From Glaciihabitans sp. dw_435 (GTDB taxonomy: Bacteria > Actinomycetota > Actinomycetes > Actinomycetales > Microbacteriaceae), in NCBI RefSeq assembly GCF_018449675.1, contig NZ_JAAVUZ010000008.1, positions 62,001 to 126,000 on the forward strand: 64,000 bases of DNA. The letters are read 5' to 3'. This document shows positions 46,087-56,258 of the stretch, piece after piece; within the stretch, counting starts at the first letter, position 1, and the number at the start of each line of letters is the position of its first letter. A model generated the notes under the pieces. It was not told the DNA's origin and did no database searches. It worked only from the letters and a program-made list of their open reading frames with translations. The position numbers and the translations under genes are program-made.

Positions 46087-46691
46087 GGGGTCTCCAGAGC
46101 GCTCAGGGTGGTCGGCGCGTCATCCATGGCGCGGCCCGAGCGCGGGGTGCGTTGGCAGCGCGCGGCGCGCGGTCGATCGGGCTTCCAGAATGCGAGGACG
46201 GATGCCACGGGCCACCGTTCCGGCTCGACGCCGGTCTCAGCCCAGATCCGCAGCCGCTCGAAACTCCACGCCGTCATCCATCCGATGAAGCGGCGCATCA
46301 CCAGCCGGTCGATGGTCGAGCCCCAGCCCGGCGCATAGTCGTAGCCGGTGATGAACCGCACCCCGTCGGGCGTCGGGACGTATCGCCAGTATCCGCGGCC
46401 ATCGCCCAACGGTGACAGCCGGTCCGCGGTGGTGAACCGCAACGCGGACGTGCGCGTGCCGTCGGGACGGTCGCGCTCGCCGAGGGAGGTTCCCGTGCCG
46501 GCAATCGTGTGGAGGGGTAGCCGCAGCTTGTACAAAAATCGGTATCCGCCGCTCGGCAGCGACTCCTGCGGGGTAATGCTGCTGAATCGCAGATCCCACC
46601 GCGGATGCAGCGTCGGCTCCTGGGTGAGGCGCCACACCGTGTCGAGGTCCGCGCGAATGAGCGTCTCGACGTAGATCGGGTGTGCGCGCAT
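46083..46691 (-). CDS. SRPBCC-like (START/Bet v1 fold) protein
   Basis: The 202-residue protein begins VETLIRADLDTVWRLTQEPTLHPRWDLRFSSI, the usual start of the SRPBCC fold, where a Trp-Arg/Trp-Asp pattern lines a hydrophobic pocket. Such proteins bind lipids or aromatic molecules. There is no signal peptide. It is the first gene of an operon with two DUF4166 genes that overlap in series (ATGA). The pocket may hold a substrate for the DUF4166 proteins, but no enzyme is known. Confidence 0.72.
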   Translation of the reverse strand: MRAHPIYVETLIRADLDTVWRLTQEPTLHPRWDLRFSSITPQESLPSGGYRFLYKLRLPLHTIAGTGTSLGERDRPDGTRTSALRFTTADRLSPLGDGRGYWRYVPTPDGVRFITGYDYAPGWGSTIDRLVMRRFIGWMTAWSFERLRIWAETGVEPERWPVASVLAFWKPDRPRAARCQRTPRSGRAMDDAPTTLSALETP

Positions 46692-46747
46692 GGCCCCATC
46701 CTGTCATCACGGCGGCGAGGCACAGCGAGCATCAGTCATGGCGCGGG

Positions 46748-46753
46748 TAGGGT
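46748..46753 (+). promoter_or_regulatory. Possible -10 box (TAGGGT) before the DUF6350 gene
   Basis: TAGGGT ends 9 nt before the ATG at 46763, so the leader would be about 3 nt. Confidence 0.45.
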
Positions 46754-46762
46754 TCGAGCGGT

Positions 46763-48139
46763 ATGAATCGCTCGCTCACCTCCCTGTTCGCCGCGTTCGA
46801 GGCTCTGCTGGTCGTTGCGATCGGCATCGGGATCCCGCTCGCGCCCCTCACCGTGCTCTGGGCACTGCAGTTCGGGTTCGCTCCCGACTGGACCGACTTC
46901 TGGCGTTCCTCCGTCGACATCTGGCTGATTGGCCACGGCGTCGACGTCACGTTCACCCTCGATGCCGCCACCGTGAAGTCGCTTGGACTCGACGGAGCCG
47001 GTACTCCCTTCATCGTTACCGCCGCCGCCCTCGGGATCGCCCTTCTCACCATCGTTCTGGGAGCTCGTGCCGGCCGCCGCATCGCCCAGACCGACTACCG
47101 CCTGATCGGCAACGCGGTCGCGATCGGCGTCTTCGCGCTCTGCGCCGCGGGGGTCACCCTGTCCGCCAGGGCTGCGGGGGCGTCGCCGTCGCTGCCCCAG
47201 GGGATCATCCTTCCCTCCCTCATCTTTGCGCTCGGCGTCACCATCGGTTCCCTGCGGACGCAGCGGGCCGCGACGGATGCCACGGGCAGTTCCATTCGCG
47301 ACTGGATCGCCGATTGGCAACCGACGACCCGCGCCGCCGTCGCCACGGCGCTCCGGGGCGGAACCGCCGCGGCCGCGGCCGTTGTCGCCGCGGGATCGGT
47401 CATCGTCGCCGTTCTCATCTTCAGCAGTTATGCCGAAATCATCACCCTCTACGAAGGCCTGCACACCGAGGGTCTCGGGGGTTTCGCGCTGACGTTGGCG
47501 CAGCTGGCGTTCCTGCCCAACCTCGTGATCTGGGGTGTCTCGTGGCTCGTGGGTCCCGGGTTCGCGATCGGCGTCGGGTCATCCGTCAGTCCGCTCGGCA
47601 CGAGCCTCGGTCCGATCCCGGCGGTACCGGTGCTCGGCGCATTGCCCCTGGGGGACTCGAGCTTCGGGTACATCGGCCTTCTCGTTCCGATCGTCGCCGC
47701 ATTCGTCTGCGCAGCCCTCCTGCGGGGGCGACTGCTCGCCGTGACCGGCGGCCCCACGGGCGCTCGTGGCATGTCGCGCACGGCCCCGGCCCGGCGGCGT
47801 GTTCCTGCGGGTAGCGACAACGACCTGACGCAGCCACTCGACCTGGGCGACAACGATCTGACGCAGCCGCTGAACTTCGACGAACGGCCCACTCCAAACG
47901 CGGGCATCATTCCCCGCCTGCTGGCTACGGGCCTCGGCATGGGCGTCGTGGGTGGCGCGCTGCTCGGGCTTCTCGCCTGGGCATCCTCCGGCGCTGCCGG
48001 CCCCGGCCGCCTGCACCAGGTGGGACCCGACCCCCTCGTGGTCGGCCTGTGGGCAGCGCTCGAAATCGGCGTCGCCGCGGTGCTTGGTCTGCTCGCTGCC
48101 GGCCACCTGCCCTCCCGCGAACGCGCTCCCCGGTCGTAA
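46763..48139 (+). CDS. DUF6350 family (PerM-like) membrane protein
   Basis: The 458-residue protein has about nine to ten hydrophobic helices. It opens SLTSLFAAFEALLVVAIGIGIPLAPLTVLWAL and contains SSYAEIITLYEGLHTEGLGGFALTLAQLAFLPNLV (in part), the typical layout of the actinobacterial DUF6350 family. The mycobacterial relative PerM is linked to cell division. A soluble loop between the last helices holds a short repeat DNDLTQPLDLG / DNDLTQPLNFD. In related genomes it lies before purN-purH, as here. Confidence 0.85.
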   Translation: MNRSLTSLFAAFEALLVVAIGIGIPLAPLTVLWALQFGFAPDWTDFWRSSVDIWLIGHGVDVTFTLDAATVKSLGLDGAGTPFIVTAAALGIALLTIVLGARAGRRIAQTDYRLIGNAVAIGVFALCAAGVTLSARAAGASPSLPQGIILPSLIFALGVTIGSLRTQRAATDATGSSIRDWIADWQPTTRAAVATALRGGTAAAAAVVAAGSVIVAVLIFSSYAEIITLYEGLHTEGLGGFALTLAQLAFLPNLVIWGVSWLVGPGFAIGVGSSVSPLGTSLGPIPAVPVLGALPLGDSSFGYIGLLVPIVAAFVCAALLRGRLLAVTGGPTGARGMSRTAPARRRVPAGSDNDLTQPLDLGDNDLTQPLNFDERPTPNAGIIPRLLATGLGMGVVGGALLGLLAWASSGAAGPGRLHQVGPDPLVVGLWAALEIGVAAVLGLLAAGHLPSRERAPRS

Positions 48140-48170
48140 CCACCCTCCGGCTGTGCCGCGTCAGGGCTGC

Positions 48171-48617
48171 TTAGCCGGCATGCTGCTGGATCGACGGCCA
48201 GATGCCGCCCTCGGCGAATACTGTCGCCCAGTAGAACGGATTCAGCTCGACCAGTGACCGGCTTGACCATCCCTCAGGCTGGTCAGGGTCGCTGACCCCC
48301 ACGCGAACATCCGGTCCCCACAGCGCGAGCCTTTCCTGGCATGCGCCACACGGGGCGAGAACTGTGACGCCTTCCCGCCCGTCTTCGCGGCTCACGCAGA
48401 TGGACGCGATGATGCGTCGTCCCGCGGTGTAGGCCTCGCAGATCGGCCCGGTCTCCGCGCACAGGCTCATGGCGGCGTTGAAGTTATCGAGAGCGATCCC
48501 GGTGAGAATCGACCCATCGTCCAGACGAACGGCGGCGGCGACTGCCTCCTGTGCATCCGGCCACCGACGGCGCATCTGGTCAACAGCGTGATCGAACAGT
48601 TCCTGGTCAGCGTCCAT
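48171..48617 (-). CDS. cdd: Cytidine deaminase
   Basis: The 148-residue zinc enzyme has the deaminase motifs CAETGP (near residues 53-58, with catalytic Glu) and PCGACQERL (near 90-98), which bind one zinc ion. It converts cytidine or deoxycytidine to uridine or deoxyuridine. The Cys-Ala-Glu form and the following ICEAYTAG fit the broader cytidine deaminase / blasticidin S deaminase group; the exact substrate is less sure. It stands alone on the minus strand between DUF6350 and purN. Confidence 0.83.
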   Translation of the reverse strand: MDADQELFDHAVDQMRRRWPDAQEAVAAAVRLDDGSILTGIALDNFNAAMSLCAETGPICEAYTAGRRIIASICVSREDGREGVTVLAPCGACQERLALWGPDVRVGVSDPDQPEGWSSRSLVELNPFYWATVFAEGGIWPSIQQHAG

Positions 48618-48671
48618 GGCACGAGTCTTTCAGAGTTCGCCGACGCCGCCCGATACCAAAGCGCCGCCCGA

Positions 48672-48677
48672 TATGCT
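48672..48677 (+). promoter_or_regulatory. -10 box TATGCT of the leaderless purN-purH transcript
   Basis: TATGCT is followed by exactly 6 nt (TGGCCA) and the GTG at 48684. This decides the purN start, because no ribosome site lies before it. Confidence 0.65.
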
Positions 48678-48683
48678 TGGCCA

Positions 48684-49277
48684 GTGCTTTCGCTGGTTGT
48701 GCTCATATCAGGGGGCGGCTCTAACCTCCGCGCGCTCCTCGAAGCGTCGCAGGACGCCGAATTCCCTGCCCGCGTCATTGCCGTCGGCGCCGATCGCGAT
48801 GCGGACGGCTTCGAACACGCCGAGGCGTTCGGCATCCCGACCTTCGCGGTCGCGCTGTCGAACTACCCGGACCGTGAGGCATGGGGCGACGCGCTCGTCG
48901 AGCAGATCCAGGTGTGGCAGCCCGACCTCGTCGTCCTCAGCGGGTTCATGAAGCTCCTGCCGCCGCGGGTCGTGGACGCCCTCGGTCCCAACCTGATCAA
49001 CACCCACCCGGCATACCTGCCCGAGTTTCCGGGGGCGCACGGCGTTCGCGACGCGCTCGCCGCGGGTGTCAGCGAAACCGGGGCGAGTGTCATCCTCGTC
49101 GACAACGGCGTGGACAGCGGACCCATTCTTTCCCAGCGCCGAATTCCCGTGTTGCCGGATGACACGGAGTCGAGCCTTCACGAACGCATCAAGCCGGTCG
49201 AGCGGGAGTTGCTGATTCAGGCAGTGCTCGACATCGCCAACGGACACATCAACCTCAAGGAGCTGGCCACCACATGA
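48684..49277 (+). CDS. purN: Phosphoribosylglycinamide formyltransferase
   Basis: The 197-residue enzyme transfers the formyl group from 10-formyl-THF to GAR, step three of purine synthesis. It begins [19 protein letters not shown], binds folate with [11 protein letters not shown], and carries the active-site [16 protein letters not shown] and [10 protein letters not shown] segments. The GTG at 48684 is supported by a leaderless promoter and by family length. Its stop overlaps the purH start codon (ATGA). Confidence 0.94.
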   Translation: MLSLVVLISGGGSNLRALLEASQDAEFPARVIAVGADRDADGFEHAEAFGIPTFAVALSNYPDREAWGDALVEQIQVWQPDLVVLSGFMKLLPPRVVDALGPNLINTHPAYLPEFPGAHGVRDALAAGVSETGASVILVDNGVDSGPILSQRRIPVLPDDTESSLHERIKPVERELLIQAVLDIANGHINLKELATT

Positions 49278-50896
49278 GCGGACCAACACACGACCCGTCC
49301 CTGTACCGTCCCCGCGACGTCATCCAGATCCGCCGTGCGCTCGTTTCGGTGAGTGACAAGTCGGGGCTCGTCGAGCTCGCGACGGCTCTGAACGCTGCCG
49401 GTGTCGAGATCGTGTCCACCGGTTCCACGGCGAAGACGATCGCGGCGGCCGGGATCCCGGTCACCGAGGTTGCCTCCGTCACCGGCTACCCCGAGTCGCT
49501 CGACGGACGCGTGCGCACCCTGCATCCCGCCATCCACTCAGGTCTTCTCGCCGATCTTCGCCTCGAGTCGCACGAGCGCGAGCTCGCCGAGCAGGGCATC
49601 GAGCCATTCGAGCTCGTCGTCTCCAACCTGTACCCGTTCGTGGAGACCATCGCCGCCGGCGTTACGGGCGATGCCGCCGTCGAGCAGATCGACATCGGGG
49701 GCCCCGCCATGGTGCGTGCCTCCGCCAAGAACCACGCAAACGTCGCGATTGTCACCTCGCCGGCCAGCTACCCGCAGGTGCTCAAGTCGCTGTCCATCGG
49801 GGGAACCACCCTGTCGCAGCGCCGTCGCCTCGCCGCCGAGGCCTTCGCGCACACCGCCGCGTACGACACCGCCGTCGCCGCCTGGTTTGCCACGGAGGTC
49901 GCCGAGCACTCGCCCGCGTTCGCGCAGGTCGTGAAAGCGGATGACGCGCCGGCCGAGTCCATCGCAATCGAGGCGACTCTCAAGCAGGTGCTCCGTTACG
50001 GCGAGAACAGCCACCAGTCGGCCGCCCTGTATGTGCGTGCCGATGGCCGGGGGATCGCCCAGGCCGTGCAGCTGCACGGCAAGGAGATGTCGTACAACAA
50101 CTTCGTCGACGCCGATGCAGCAGTGCGCGCCGCCTACGACTTCGCCCAGCCCGCTGTCGCGATCATCAAGCACGCAAACCCCTGCGGTATCGCCGTCGCC
50201 AGCGGTGACGGGGACCCGATCGCCAGCGCCCACCGCCGCGCCCACGAGTGCGACCCGGTGTCGGCGTTCGGTGGCGTCATCGCCGCCAACCGCCCGATCA
50301 CCCTCGAGGCAGCGCAGTCGATCAAGGACATCTTCACCGAGGTCGTCGTCGCTCCCGGATTCGAGCCCGAGGCCCTCGAGGTTCTGCAGGCCAAGAAGAA
50401 CATCCGCCTGTTGCAGCTTCCGCAGAACTTCCTGCGCGAGAACACCGAGATCAAGCAGATCTCGGGAGGCGAGCTGGTGCAGACCGCCGACGCGCAGTTC
50501 GCCCCGTTCGACCAGTGGACACTCGTTGCCGGAGACGCGGTCGACGCCGGCACGCAGGCCGACCTCGAGTTCGCCTGGACCGCCGTGCGCGCGGTCAAGT
50601 CCAACGCCATCCTGCTGGCCCACGAGGGTGCGTCCGTGGGGGTCGGCATGGGCCAGGTCAACCGCGTGGACTCCTGCCACCTCGCCGTCGATCGTGCCGG
50701 TGACCGCGCAAGGAGCAGCGTCGCCGCATCGGATGCCTTCTTCCCCTTCGCCGACGGACTCGAAGTGCTGCTCGAAGCCGGCGTTCGCGCCGTCGTGCAG
50801 CCGGGTGGATCCATCCGTGACGACGAAGTGATCGCCGCGGCCAACGCCGCCGGCGTCACGATGTACTTCACCGGGGAGCGCCACTTCTTCCACTAG
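49274..50896 (+). CDS. purH: Bifunctional AICAR formyltransferase / IMP cyclohydrolase
   Basis: The 540-residue enzyme carries out the last two steps of IMP synthesis. The N-terminal cyclohydrolase domain ([36 protein letters not shown]) is followed by the formyltransferase domain, with the catalytic Lys-His in [10 protein letters not shown] and [12 protein letters not shown]. The C-terminus ends RHFFH as in most PurH proteins. It is translationally coupled with purN. Confidence 0.97.
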   Translation: MSGPTHDPSLYRPRDVIQIRRALVSVSDKSGLVELATALNAAGVEIVSTGSTAKTIAAAGIPVTEVASVTGYPESLDGRVRTLHPAIHSGLLADLRLESHERELAEQGIEPFELVVSNLYPFVETIAAGVTGDAAVEQIDIGGPAMVRASAKNHANVAIVTSPASYPQVLKSLSIGGTTLSQRRRLAAEAFAHTAAYDTAVAAWFATEVAEHSPAFAQVVKADDAPAESIAIEATLKQVLRYGENSHQSAALYVRADGRGIAQAVQLHGKEMSYNNFVDADAAVRAAYDFAQPAVAIIKHANPCGIAVASGDGDPIASAHRRAHECDPVSAFGGVIAANRPITLEAAQSIKDIFTEVVVAPGFEPEALEVLQAKKNIRLLQLPQNFLRENTEIKQISGGELVQTADAQFAPFDQWTLVAGDAVDAGTQADLEFAWTAVRAVKSNAILLAHEGASVGVGMGQVNRVDSCHLAVDRAGDRARSSVAASDAFFPFADGLEVLLEAGVRAVVQPGGSIRDDEVIAAANAAGVTMYFTGERHFFH

Positions 50897-50925
50897 GTCG
50901 CAGGTGGTTCATAGAAACCCCCCAG

Positions 50926-50931
50926 TAGGGT
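50926..50931 (+). promoter_or_regulatory. -10 box TAGGGT of a leaderless transcript
   Basis: TAGGGT ends 7 nt before the ATG at 50939. The gene has no ribosome site. Confidence 0.6.
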
Positions 50932-50938
50932 TCGAGAC

Positions 50939-52174
50939 ATGACTACACGAGTTCCCATGCTGCGCCGTCTGACTGCCGCCCTGGTATCCGCGTTCGCGGT
51001 CGCCGCGGCGACGTACCTGACGACGATCATCATCTTCGTGCCGCTGAGCATCGCGACGCAGTCGACGCTGTCCGCGTTCAGCGATTACTTCCTGCCGACG
51101 GCGCTCGTGTTCTTCATCCTGAGCGCGATCGCCGCGGCGGTCTCGGTCTACTGGCGCTGGTGGACGGCGCTGGTGGGCGCGATCATCGTCACGGTGCTTG
51201 CCATCCTGGTCGGCAGTACCTACACCTTCGTCACCGCCGGCAACGCGTTCAGCGGCGAAGTGGTGAAGGCCGTATTCGGCACGCTCATCGCCGAGAACTT
51301 CGTCTTCGGGATACTGGGCGTTGTCGCCACCATCACCCTCGGTCGTTACGTGTACCGCCGCGTCATCGCCGTTCCTGGCGCTCCGGTCGTCACGGGTCGC
51401 ACGCCCAAAATCCAGCCCGTCGCCTTCGTACGCTCGCCCGCATCCACCCTCGCCGACGGCGAACTGACGCACCTGGACCGGGTGCCGGTGGACGTGGAAC
51501 TCGCCGATGCGCAGTGGGAGAAGTACGTATCGGTGCTGGAGGGCGAAGGCTTCCGCATCATCGAGGTCGAAGCGGCGGACAGCCATCCCGACTCCGTCTT
51601 TATTGAGGACACCGTCGTGATCCTTGGACGCACCGCCGTCATCACGAGCCCCGGCGCCGAGTCGCGTCGCGGGGAGCCGGCCGCGGTCGAGACCGACGTG
51701 GCGCGTCACGGCCTCGCCGTTGCCCGGATCTCGCTTCCCGGAACCCTCGACGGAGGCGACGTGCTCAAGGTCGGCACCACCGTCTACGTCGGTCGGGGCG
51801 GCCGCACCAACGCGGAGGGTATCCGCCAGTTCCGCGCCATCGCCGGGCCCCTTGGCTTCACCGTCGTCGCGGTACCGGTGAGCCGCGTGCTGCACCTCAA
51901 GAGCGCCGTCACCGCGCTGCCCGACGGCACGGTCATCGGTCACGCGCCGTTGGTCGAACACCCCGCGCTGTTCGAGCGCTTCCTCGCGGTGCCCGAGGAG
52001 TCCGGTGCCGCCGTCGTAGTGCTGTCGGATGACGCGGTGTTGATGTCTGCGTCCGCCCCGCTCACTGCCGTGCTGTTCGAGGACCTCGGGTACCGCGTCG
52101 TCACGGTGGACATCAGCGAATTCGAAAAGCTCGAGGGCTGCGTCACCTGCCTGTCGGTCCGCGTCCGCGGCTAA
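50939..52174 (+). CDS. Membrane-anchored dimethylargininase (DDAH-like)
   Basis: The 411-residue protein joins about four N-terminal membrane helices (residues about 10-140) to an amidinotransferase-fold domain from about residue 154. The domain has the DDAH/ADI-type substrate loop (DSVFIEDTVV), LDGGDVLKVG, the catalytic His in VLHLKSAV (His319) and two cysteines in EGCVTCLS (Cys401 and Cys404, one of which would be the nucleophile). DDAH hydrolyses methylated arginine to citrulline. The natural substrate of this fused form is unknown. Ordinary DDAH has no membrane part. Confidence 0.83.
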   Translation: MTTRVPMLRRLTAALVSAFAVAAATYLTTIIIFVPLSIATQSTLSAFSDYFLPTALVFFILSAIAAAVSVYWRWWTALVGAIIVTVLAILVGSTYTFVTAGNAFSGEVVKAVFGTLIAENFVFGILGVVATITLGRYVYRRVIAVPGAPVVTGRTPKIQPVAFVRSPASTLADGELTHLDRVPVDVELADAQWEKYVSVLEGEGFRIIEVEAADSHPDSVFIEDTVVILGRTAVITSPGAESRRGEPAAVETDVARHGLAVARISLPGTLDGGDVLKVGTTVYVGRGGRTNAEGIRQFRAIAGPLGFTVVAVPVSRVLHLKSAVTALPDGTVIGHAPLVEHPALFERFLAVPEESGAAVVVLSDDAVLMSASAPLTAVLFEDLGYRVVTVDISEFEKLEGCVTCLSVRVRG

Positions 52175-52219
52175 CCGGTCACCGCCGGCCCCGTACTCCG
52201 GCGCAGTTTGAGAAAACGT

Positions 52220-52249
52220 TTGCCTTCGGGTCTTTCGCTGCCCTATTCT
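52220..52249 (+). promoter_or_regulatory. Promoter of the ABC exporter leader
   Basis: TTGCCT (52220-52225), an 18-bp spacer and TATTCT (52244-52249). The bases just before the -35 box are A-rich (AGAAAACG), a feature of WhiB7-dependent promoters. Transcription would start near 52256, giving a leader of about 337 nt before the first ABC gene. Confidence 0.5.
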
Positions 52250-52335
52250 GGAAGGCTGCCCGGGCGGTCGAGATCTATCCGATGTCGACGTGGTCCGGAC
52301 GGCGAGACACATCCGTCGCAGACCAGGAGGACGTC

Positions 52336-52431
52336 ATGACAACGACGAAGACAGCTAACGCGATCCGCCCATTCCGTGGGTTTGGCGCCGCCCGCGCCGC
52401 CGCGTTTACTGCCCTCCTTCCGCTGCGGTAG
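52336..52431 (+). CDS. Possible 31-residue leader peptide upstream of the ABC exporter
   Basis: A short frame starts with ATG at 52336, 5 nt after a perfect AGGAGG site, and ends at TAG 52429-52431. The product begins MTTTKTANAIRPFRGFG, has five arginines and an Ala/Leu-rich end, and is not similar to a protein I know. It lies in a 418-nt gap between the dimethylargininase gene and a heterodimeric ABC exporter, behind a good promoter. This layout is like the upstream peptides that control drug-resistance genes through ribosome stalling. Control is inferred, not shown. Confidence 0.5.
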   Translation: MTTTKTANAIRPFRGFGAARAAAFTALLPLR

Positions 52432-52592
52432 CACCATCACCGACTTCGCCGGATAACGGCTGATACAACCCGGGTCTCGGGCGTGGGAACTTACGCGCCC
52501 ATCTCCGATCGCGATTTTCTCGCGGTCACACTCTCACCACACTCTTCGCCCACCTCGCACCGGGCGCGCACCACAATTCAGGGGCTTTACTT
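52432..52592 (+). promoter_or_regulatory. Untranslated leader between the small frame and the ABC gene
   Basis: It holds several short hairpins: CCCG-ggtct-CGGG near 52472, GGGCGT with ACGCGCCC near 52480-52504, and CGCGA-tttt-TCGCG (one base bulged) near 52511-52526. An AGGGG ribosome site follows, 8 nt before the ATG at 52593. No T run gives a clear terminator, so regulation by attenuation would have to act differently. Confidence 0.35.
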
Positions 52593-54437
52593 ATGTCGTC
52601 GTCACCTCCCACTCCGGGAATTCCACCCACCGAGCCATCCGCTTCTCCCGAGGCGGAGCCGAAACGCCAGGGCACCTTCCGCGCCCTCGCGCGTCTGTAC
52701 CCGTACGCCAAACCAGCGCTGCCCCGCATCTACCTGGGCATGGTCTCGGCGCTCATCGCCGGTGTCGTCGCGCTGCTGATCCCACAGGTGCTGCGCCAGC
52801 TGGTGGATGGCCCGCTGCAGACGGGTGACTCCGCGCAGATCTGGCCGGCATTCTTCGTGGTGCTGGGGCTCGGCGTGCTCGAGGCGATCATGATCGCCCT
52901 GCGCCGCTGGTTCGTGCTCGCGCCCGGTACCCACATCGAAGCGCGCATGCGCAACGGTTTGTACGCCCAGCTGCAAGACCTGCCGGTGAGCTTCCACGAC
53001 CGCTGGCCCTCCGGTCAGCTGCTGTCGCGCGCCGTCAGCGACCTCAACCTGATCCGCCGCTGGATCTCGTTCGGTCTCGTACTGCTCGTCGTCAACATCG
53101 TCACGATCTTCGTCGGGTTCGTCTTCCTCGTGAACATCTCGTGGGAGCTCGGCGTGCTGTTCATGGTCTGCTCGATCCCGCTGTGGATCTACGGCTACCT
53201 CTTCGAGAGCAAGTACTCGGTCGTCGCCCGCCGCAGCCAGGACCAGGCCGGCGACCTCGCGACCACGGTCGAGGAGTCGGTACACGGAATCCGGGTGCTC
53301 AAGGCGTTCGGCCGCGGCAAGTACGCGCTGGAGAACTTCGCAGTGCAGGCGGAAGACCTGCGCGGCACCGAGATCGAGAAGGCCAAGGCAATCGCCGGCA
53401 TCTGGCTCTGGCTCGTATTGGTTCCGGATGTCACGTTCGCGCTGTCCCTTCTCGGTGGCGTGTGGCTCGCAGCACAGGGGCAGATCACCGCGGGCGAGCT
53501 CGTCGCGTTTTTCGCCACGGCTACCGTGCTGCGCTTCCCTGTGGAATCGATCGGCTTCCTGCTGTCGATGACCTACGACGCCCGCACGGCGGTCGACCGT
53601 TTCTTCGAAGTTCTCGACACCGAAAACACGATCAAGGACCCCGAGCGCCCGAAGACCATCACCGATCCGAAGGGCAAGCTCGTCTTTGACGACGTGCACT
53701 TCCGCTACCAGGACGCAGCGCTCACCAACCCCGACCTCGTCGATGGTGTCGAACTGACCCTGGAGCCGGGCGAGACCATGGCGCTGGTCGGGCTCACCGG
53801 CTCGGGTAAGTCGACGCTCACCGCGCTGACGACCCGCATGTACGACGTGACCGGCGGGGCCATCACCCTCGATGGCATCGACATCCGCGATCTCACCCGC
53901 GTCGAACTGCGCGCACACATCGCGATGGCCTTCGAAGACGCGATCCTCTTCTCGGCCACCGTGCGCGAGAACGTGCTGCTCGGACGCCCCGAGGCCACCG
54001 AGGCCGACCTGGCCGAGGCGCTCGAGATCGCCCAGGCCGCGTTCGTGTACGACCTGCCCATGGGACTGGATACCAAGATAGGTGAAGAGGGGCTGAGCCT
54101 CTCCGGTGGTCAGCGTCAGCGTCTGGCGCTGGCGCGGGCGGTCGCGGCCAAGCCGTCGGTGTTGGTTCTGGATGACCCGCTGTCGGCGCTCGACGTCGAC
54201 ACCGAGTCACTGGTGACCGAGGCGCTGCGCCGATCGCTCTCCACCACCACGGCTCTCATCGTGGCGCACCGCCCGTCCACGGTCATGCTGGCGGATCGGG
54301 TAGCCCTCATGGAAAACGGCCGCATCACTGCGGTCGGCACCCACTCCGGACTCCTCGAGTCCAACGATCACTACCGGTTCGTGATTTCGAGCCTCGAAGA
54401 CGAACTGAAGCGCGAAAGAACGGAGGCCGCACGATGA
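52593..54437 (+). CDS. ABC exporter subunit 1 (degenerate Walker B site)
   Basis: The 614-residue half-transporter has a soluble N-terminus, six membrane helices and a nucleotide-binding domain. Walker A (GLTGSGKST) and the LSGGQ signature are intact. Walker B reads [12 protein letters not shown]: the catalytic glutamate is replaced by Asp. The partner encoded next shows the opposite defect, as expected for a heterodimeric exporter with one degenerate ATP site (TM287/288 type). Likely substrates are drugs, peptides or lipids. It is separated from an upstream small frame by a structured leader. Confidence 0.9.
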   Translation: MSSSPPTPGIPPTEPSASPEAEPKRQGTFRALARLYPYAKPALPRIYLGMVSALIAGVVALLIPQVLRQLVDGPLQTGDSAQIWPAFFVVLGLGVLEAIMIALRRWFVLAPGTHIEARMRNGLYAQLQDLPVSFHDRWPSGQLLSRAVSDLNLIRRWISFGLVLLVVNIVTIFVGFVFLVNISWELGVLFMVCSIPLWIYGYLFESKYSVVARRSQDQAGDLATTVEESVHGIRVLKAFGRGKYALENFAVQAEDLRGTEIEKAKAIAGIWLWLVLVPDVTFALSLLGGVWLAAQGQITAGELVAFFATATVLRFPVESIGFLLSMTYDARTAVDRFFEVLDTENTIKDPERPKTITDPKGKLVFDDVHFRYQDAALTNPDLVDGVELTLEPGETMALVGLTGSGKSTLTALTTRMYDVTGGAITLDGIDIRDLTRVELRAHIAMAFEDAILFSATVRENVLLGRPEATEADLAEALEIAQAAFVYDLPMGLDTKIGEEGLSLSGGQRQRLALARAVAAKPSVLVLDDPLSALDVDTESLVTEALRRSLSTTTALIVAHRPSTVMLADRVALMENGRITAVGTHSGLLESNDHYRFVISSLEDELKRERTEAAR

Positions 54438-56248
54438 GCAACGTCAGTGTGTCCGGTGTTGAGGGTGAAGAGCGCGACGACTTCACCACGGGGGAGAGCA
54501 AGCAGATTCGTGCGCGATCGCTGAAGCTCCTATCATCCCTCGTCCGTCCCCTGAAGGGCAAGATCGCACTGACCCTCGTGGTCGTCGTGATCAGCACCCT
54601 CGCGCAGGTCGCGGGACCGGCGCTGATCGCGATCGGTATCGACCGCGGGCTGCCCGCCCTGCTCAAGCTGGACTGGATGCCGCTGTCGCTGACGGTGGTC
54701 GCCTATCTCGTCACCGCGGTCGTTGGTGCCTCGCTCATCGCCTGGTACACGATCCTCACCGCGCGCATCAGCCAGGCGATCCTCATCGACCTGCGCAAGC
54801 GCGTGTTCCTGCAGACGCAGAACCTCAGCCTCGACTTTCACGAGAGCTACACCTCGGGTCGGATCATCTCCCGCCAGACGAGCGACCTCGACGCCATTCG
54901 CGAGCTGCTCGACTCCGGGCTGAACCAGCTGGTGCAGGGCGCTCTCTACATGGTGTTCATCGCTGCGGCGATGTTCTCGCTCGACTGGGTCAGCGGCGTG
55001 GTGCTGTTCATCGCGCTCGTGCCGCTGTGGTTCCTGACCCGCTGGTTCCAGCGTCGGTCGCAGAAACTGTTCCGCCAGTCGCGGGTTGCCTCCGCGCGCC
55101 TGATCGTGCAGTTCGTCGAGACCATGACGGGCATCCGCGCGGTCAAGGCGTTCCGTAAGGAGAAGCGCAACGAGGAGGAGTTCGGCGAGCTCGTCGAGGA
55201 CTACCGGGATGTCAACGGCCGGGTCATCCAACTCTTCGGAATCTTCGACCCGGGACTCGTTCTCATCGGCAACGTGACCCTCGCGGTCGTGCTGCTGGTC
55301 GGCGGCCTGCGGGTCGCCGAGGGACAGGTGGCGATCGGTGCGCTGCTCGCGGTGCTGTTGTACACGCGCCAGTTCTTCGCGCCCGCGCAGGAGATGGCGA
55401 TGTTCTACAACTCGTACCAGTCGGCCGCGGCCGCGCTGGAGAAAATCTCGGGCGTGCTCGAGGAGAAGCCGACGGTCGCCGACCCGACGCGTCCGATCGA
55501 CCTGTGGCAGGCGAAGGGCCACGTCGTGTTCGACGACGTGACATTCGCCTACAACGAGGACCGCGTGGTGCTGCCGAGCTTCAGTCTCGACATGCCCGCC
55601 GGTCAGACGATCGCGCTTGTCGGATCGACCGGTGCGGGAAAGTCCACGCTGGCCAAGCTGATGTCGCGGTTCTACGACCCGACGATCGGAACCGTCTCGC
55701 TCGACGACGTCGACCTGCGCCGCCTTCATCCGAAGGACCTGCGGCGCGCGATCGTGATGGTGACGCAGGAGGCCTACCTGTTCTCGGGCACGGTTGCCGA
55801 CAACATCGCCCTCGGCAAGCCCGACGCCACCCGTGAGGAGATCGTGCGGGCGGCCAAGGCGGTGGGTGCGCACGACTTCATCCAGACGTTGCCCGGTGGC
55901 TACGACACGGACGTGAACAAGCGCGGCGGCCGGGTGTCTGCCGGCCAGCGCCAGTTGCTCTCGTTCGCGCGGGCGTTCCTGGCCGACCCCGTTGTGCTGA
56001 TTCTCGACGAGGCGACGGCGTCTCTGGACATCCCGAGCGAGCGTCTGGTGCAGGAGGGACTGCAAACCCTGCTGTCCGACCGCACCGCGATCATCATCGC
56101 GCACCGCCTGTCGACGGTCGCGATCGCCGACCGCGTGCTGGTGATGGAGCACGGAAAGATCGTCGAGGACGGAACCCCCGGTGACCTCATCGCCGGTACC
56201 GGCCGCTTCGCGCAACTGCACGCAGCCTGGCGCGAGTCGCTGGTCTAG
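54434..56248 (+). CDS. ABC exporter subunit 2 (degenerate signature motif)
   Basis: The 604-residue partner has six membrane helices and a nucleotide-binding domain with Walker [10 protein letters not shown] and a full catalytic Walker B ([13 protein letters not shown]), but the signature reads VSAGQ in place of LSGGQ. Combined with subunit 1, one ATP site is complete and one is degenerate. The ATG overlaps the first gene's stop codon (ATGA), so both are made together. The N-terminus is acidic, with no signal sequence. Confidence 0.9.
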   Translation: MSNVSVSGVEGEERDDFTTGESKQIRARSLKLLSSLVRPLKGKIALTLVVVVISTLAQVAGPALIAIGIDRGLPALLKLDWMPLSLTVVAYLVTAVVGASLIAWYTILTARISQAILIDLRKRVFLQTQNLSLDFHESYTSGRIISRQTSDLDAIRELLDSGLNQLVQGALYMVFIAAAMFSLDWVSGVVLFIALVPLWFLTRWFQRRSQKLFRQSRVASARLIVQFVETMTGIRAVKAFRKEKRNEEEFGELVEDYRDVNGRVIQLFGIFDPGLVLIGNVTLAVVLLVGGLRVAEGQVAIGALLAVLLYTRQFFAPAQEMAMFYNSYQSAAAALEKISGVLEEKPTVADPTRPIDLWQAKGHVVFDDVTFAYNEDRVVLPSFSLDMPAGQTIALVGSTGAGKSTLAKLMSRFYDPTIGTVSLDDVDLRRLHPKDLRRAIVMVTQEAYLFSGTVADNIALGKPDATREEIVRAAKAVGAHDFIQTLPGGYDTDVNKRGGRVSAGQRQLLSFARAFLADPVVLILDEATASLDIPSERLVQEGLQTLLSDRTAIIIAHRLSTVAIADRVLVMEHGKIVEDGTPGDLIAGTGRFAQLHAAWRESLV

Positions 56249-56258
56249 GTTCGCGGAT

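Noticed and set aside
54116-54190. ABC subunit 1 as a damaged, inactive gene because of the Asp in Walker B
   Set aside because: The change is the normal one for the degenerate site of heterodimeric exporters, and the partner shows the matching change.
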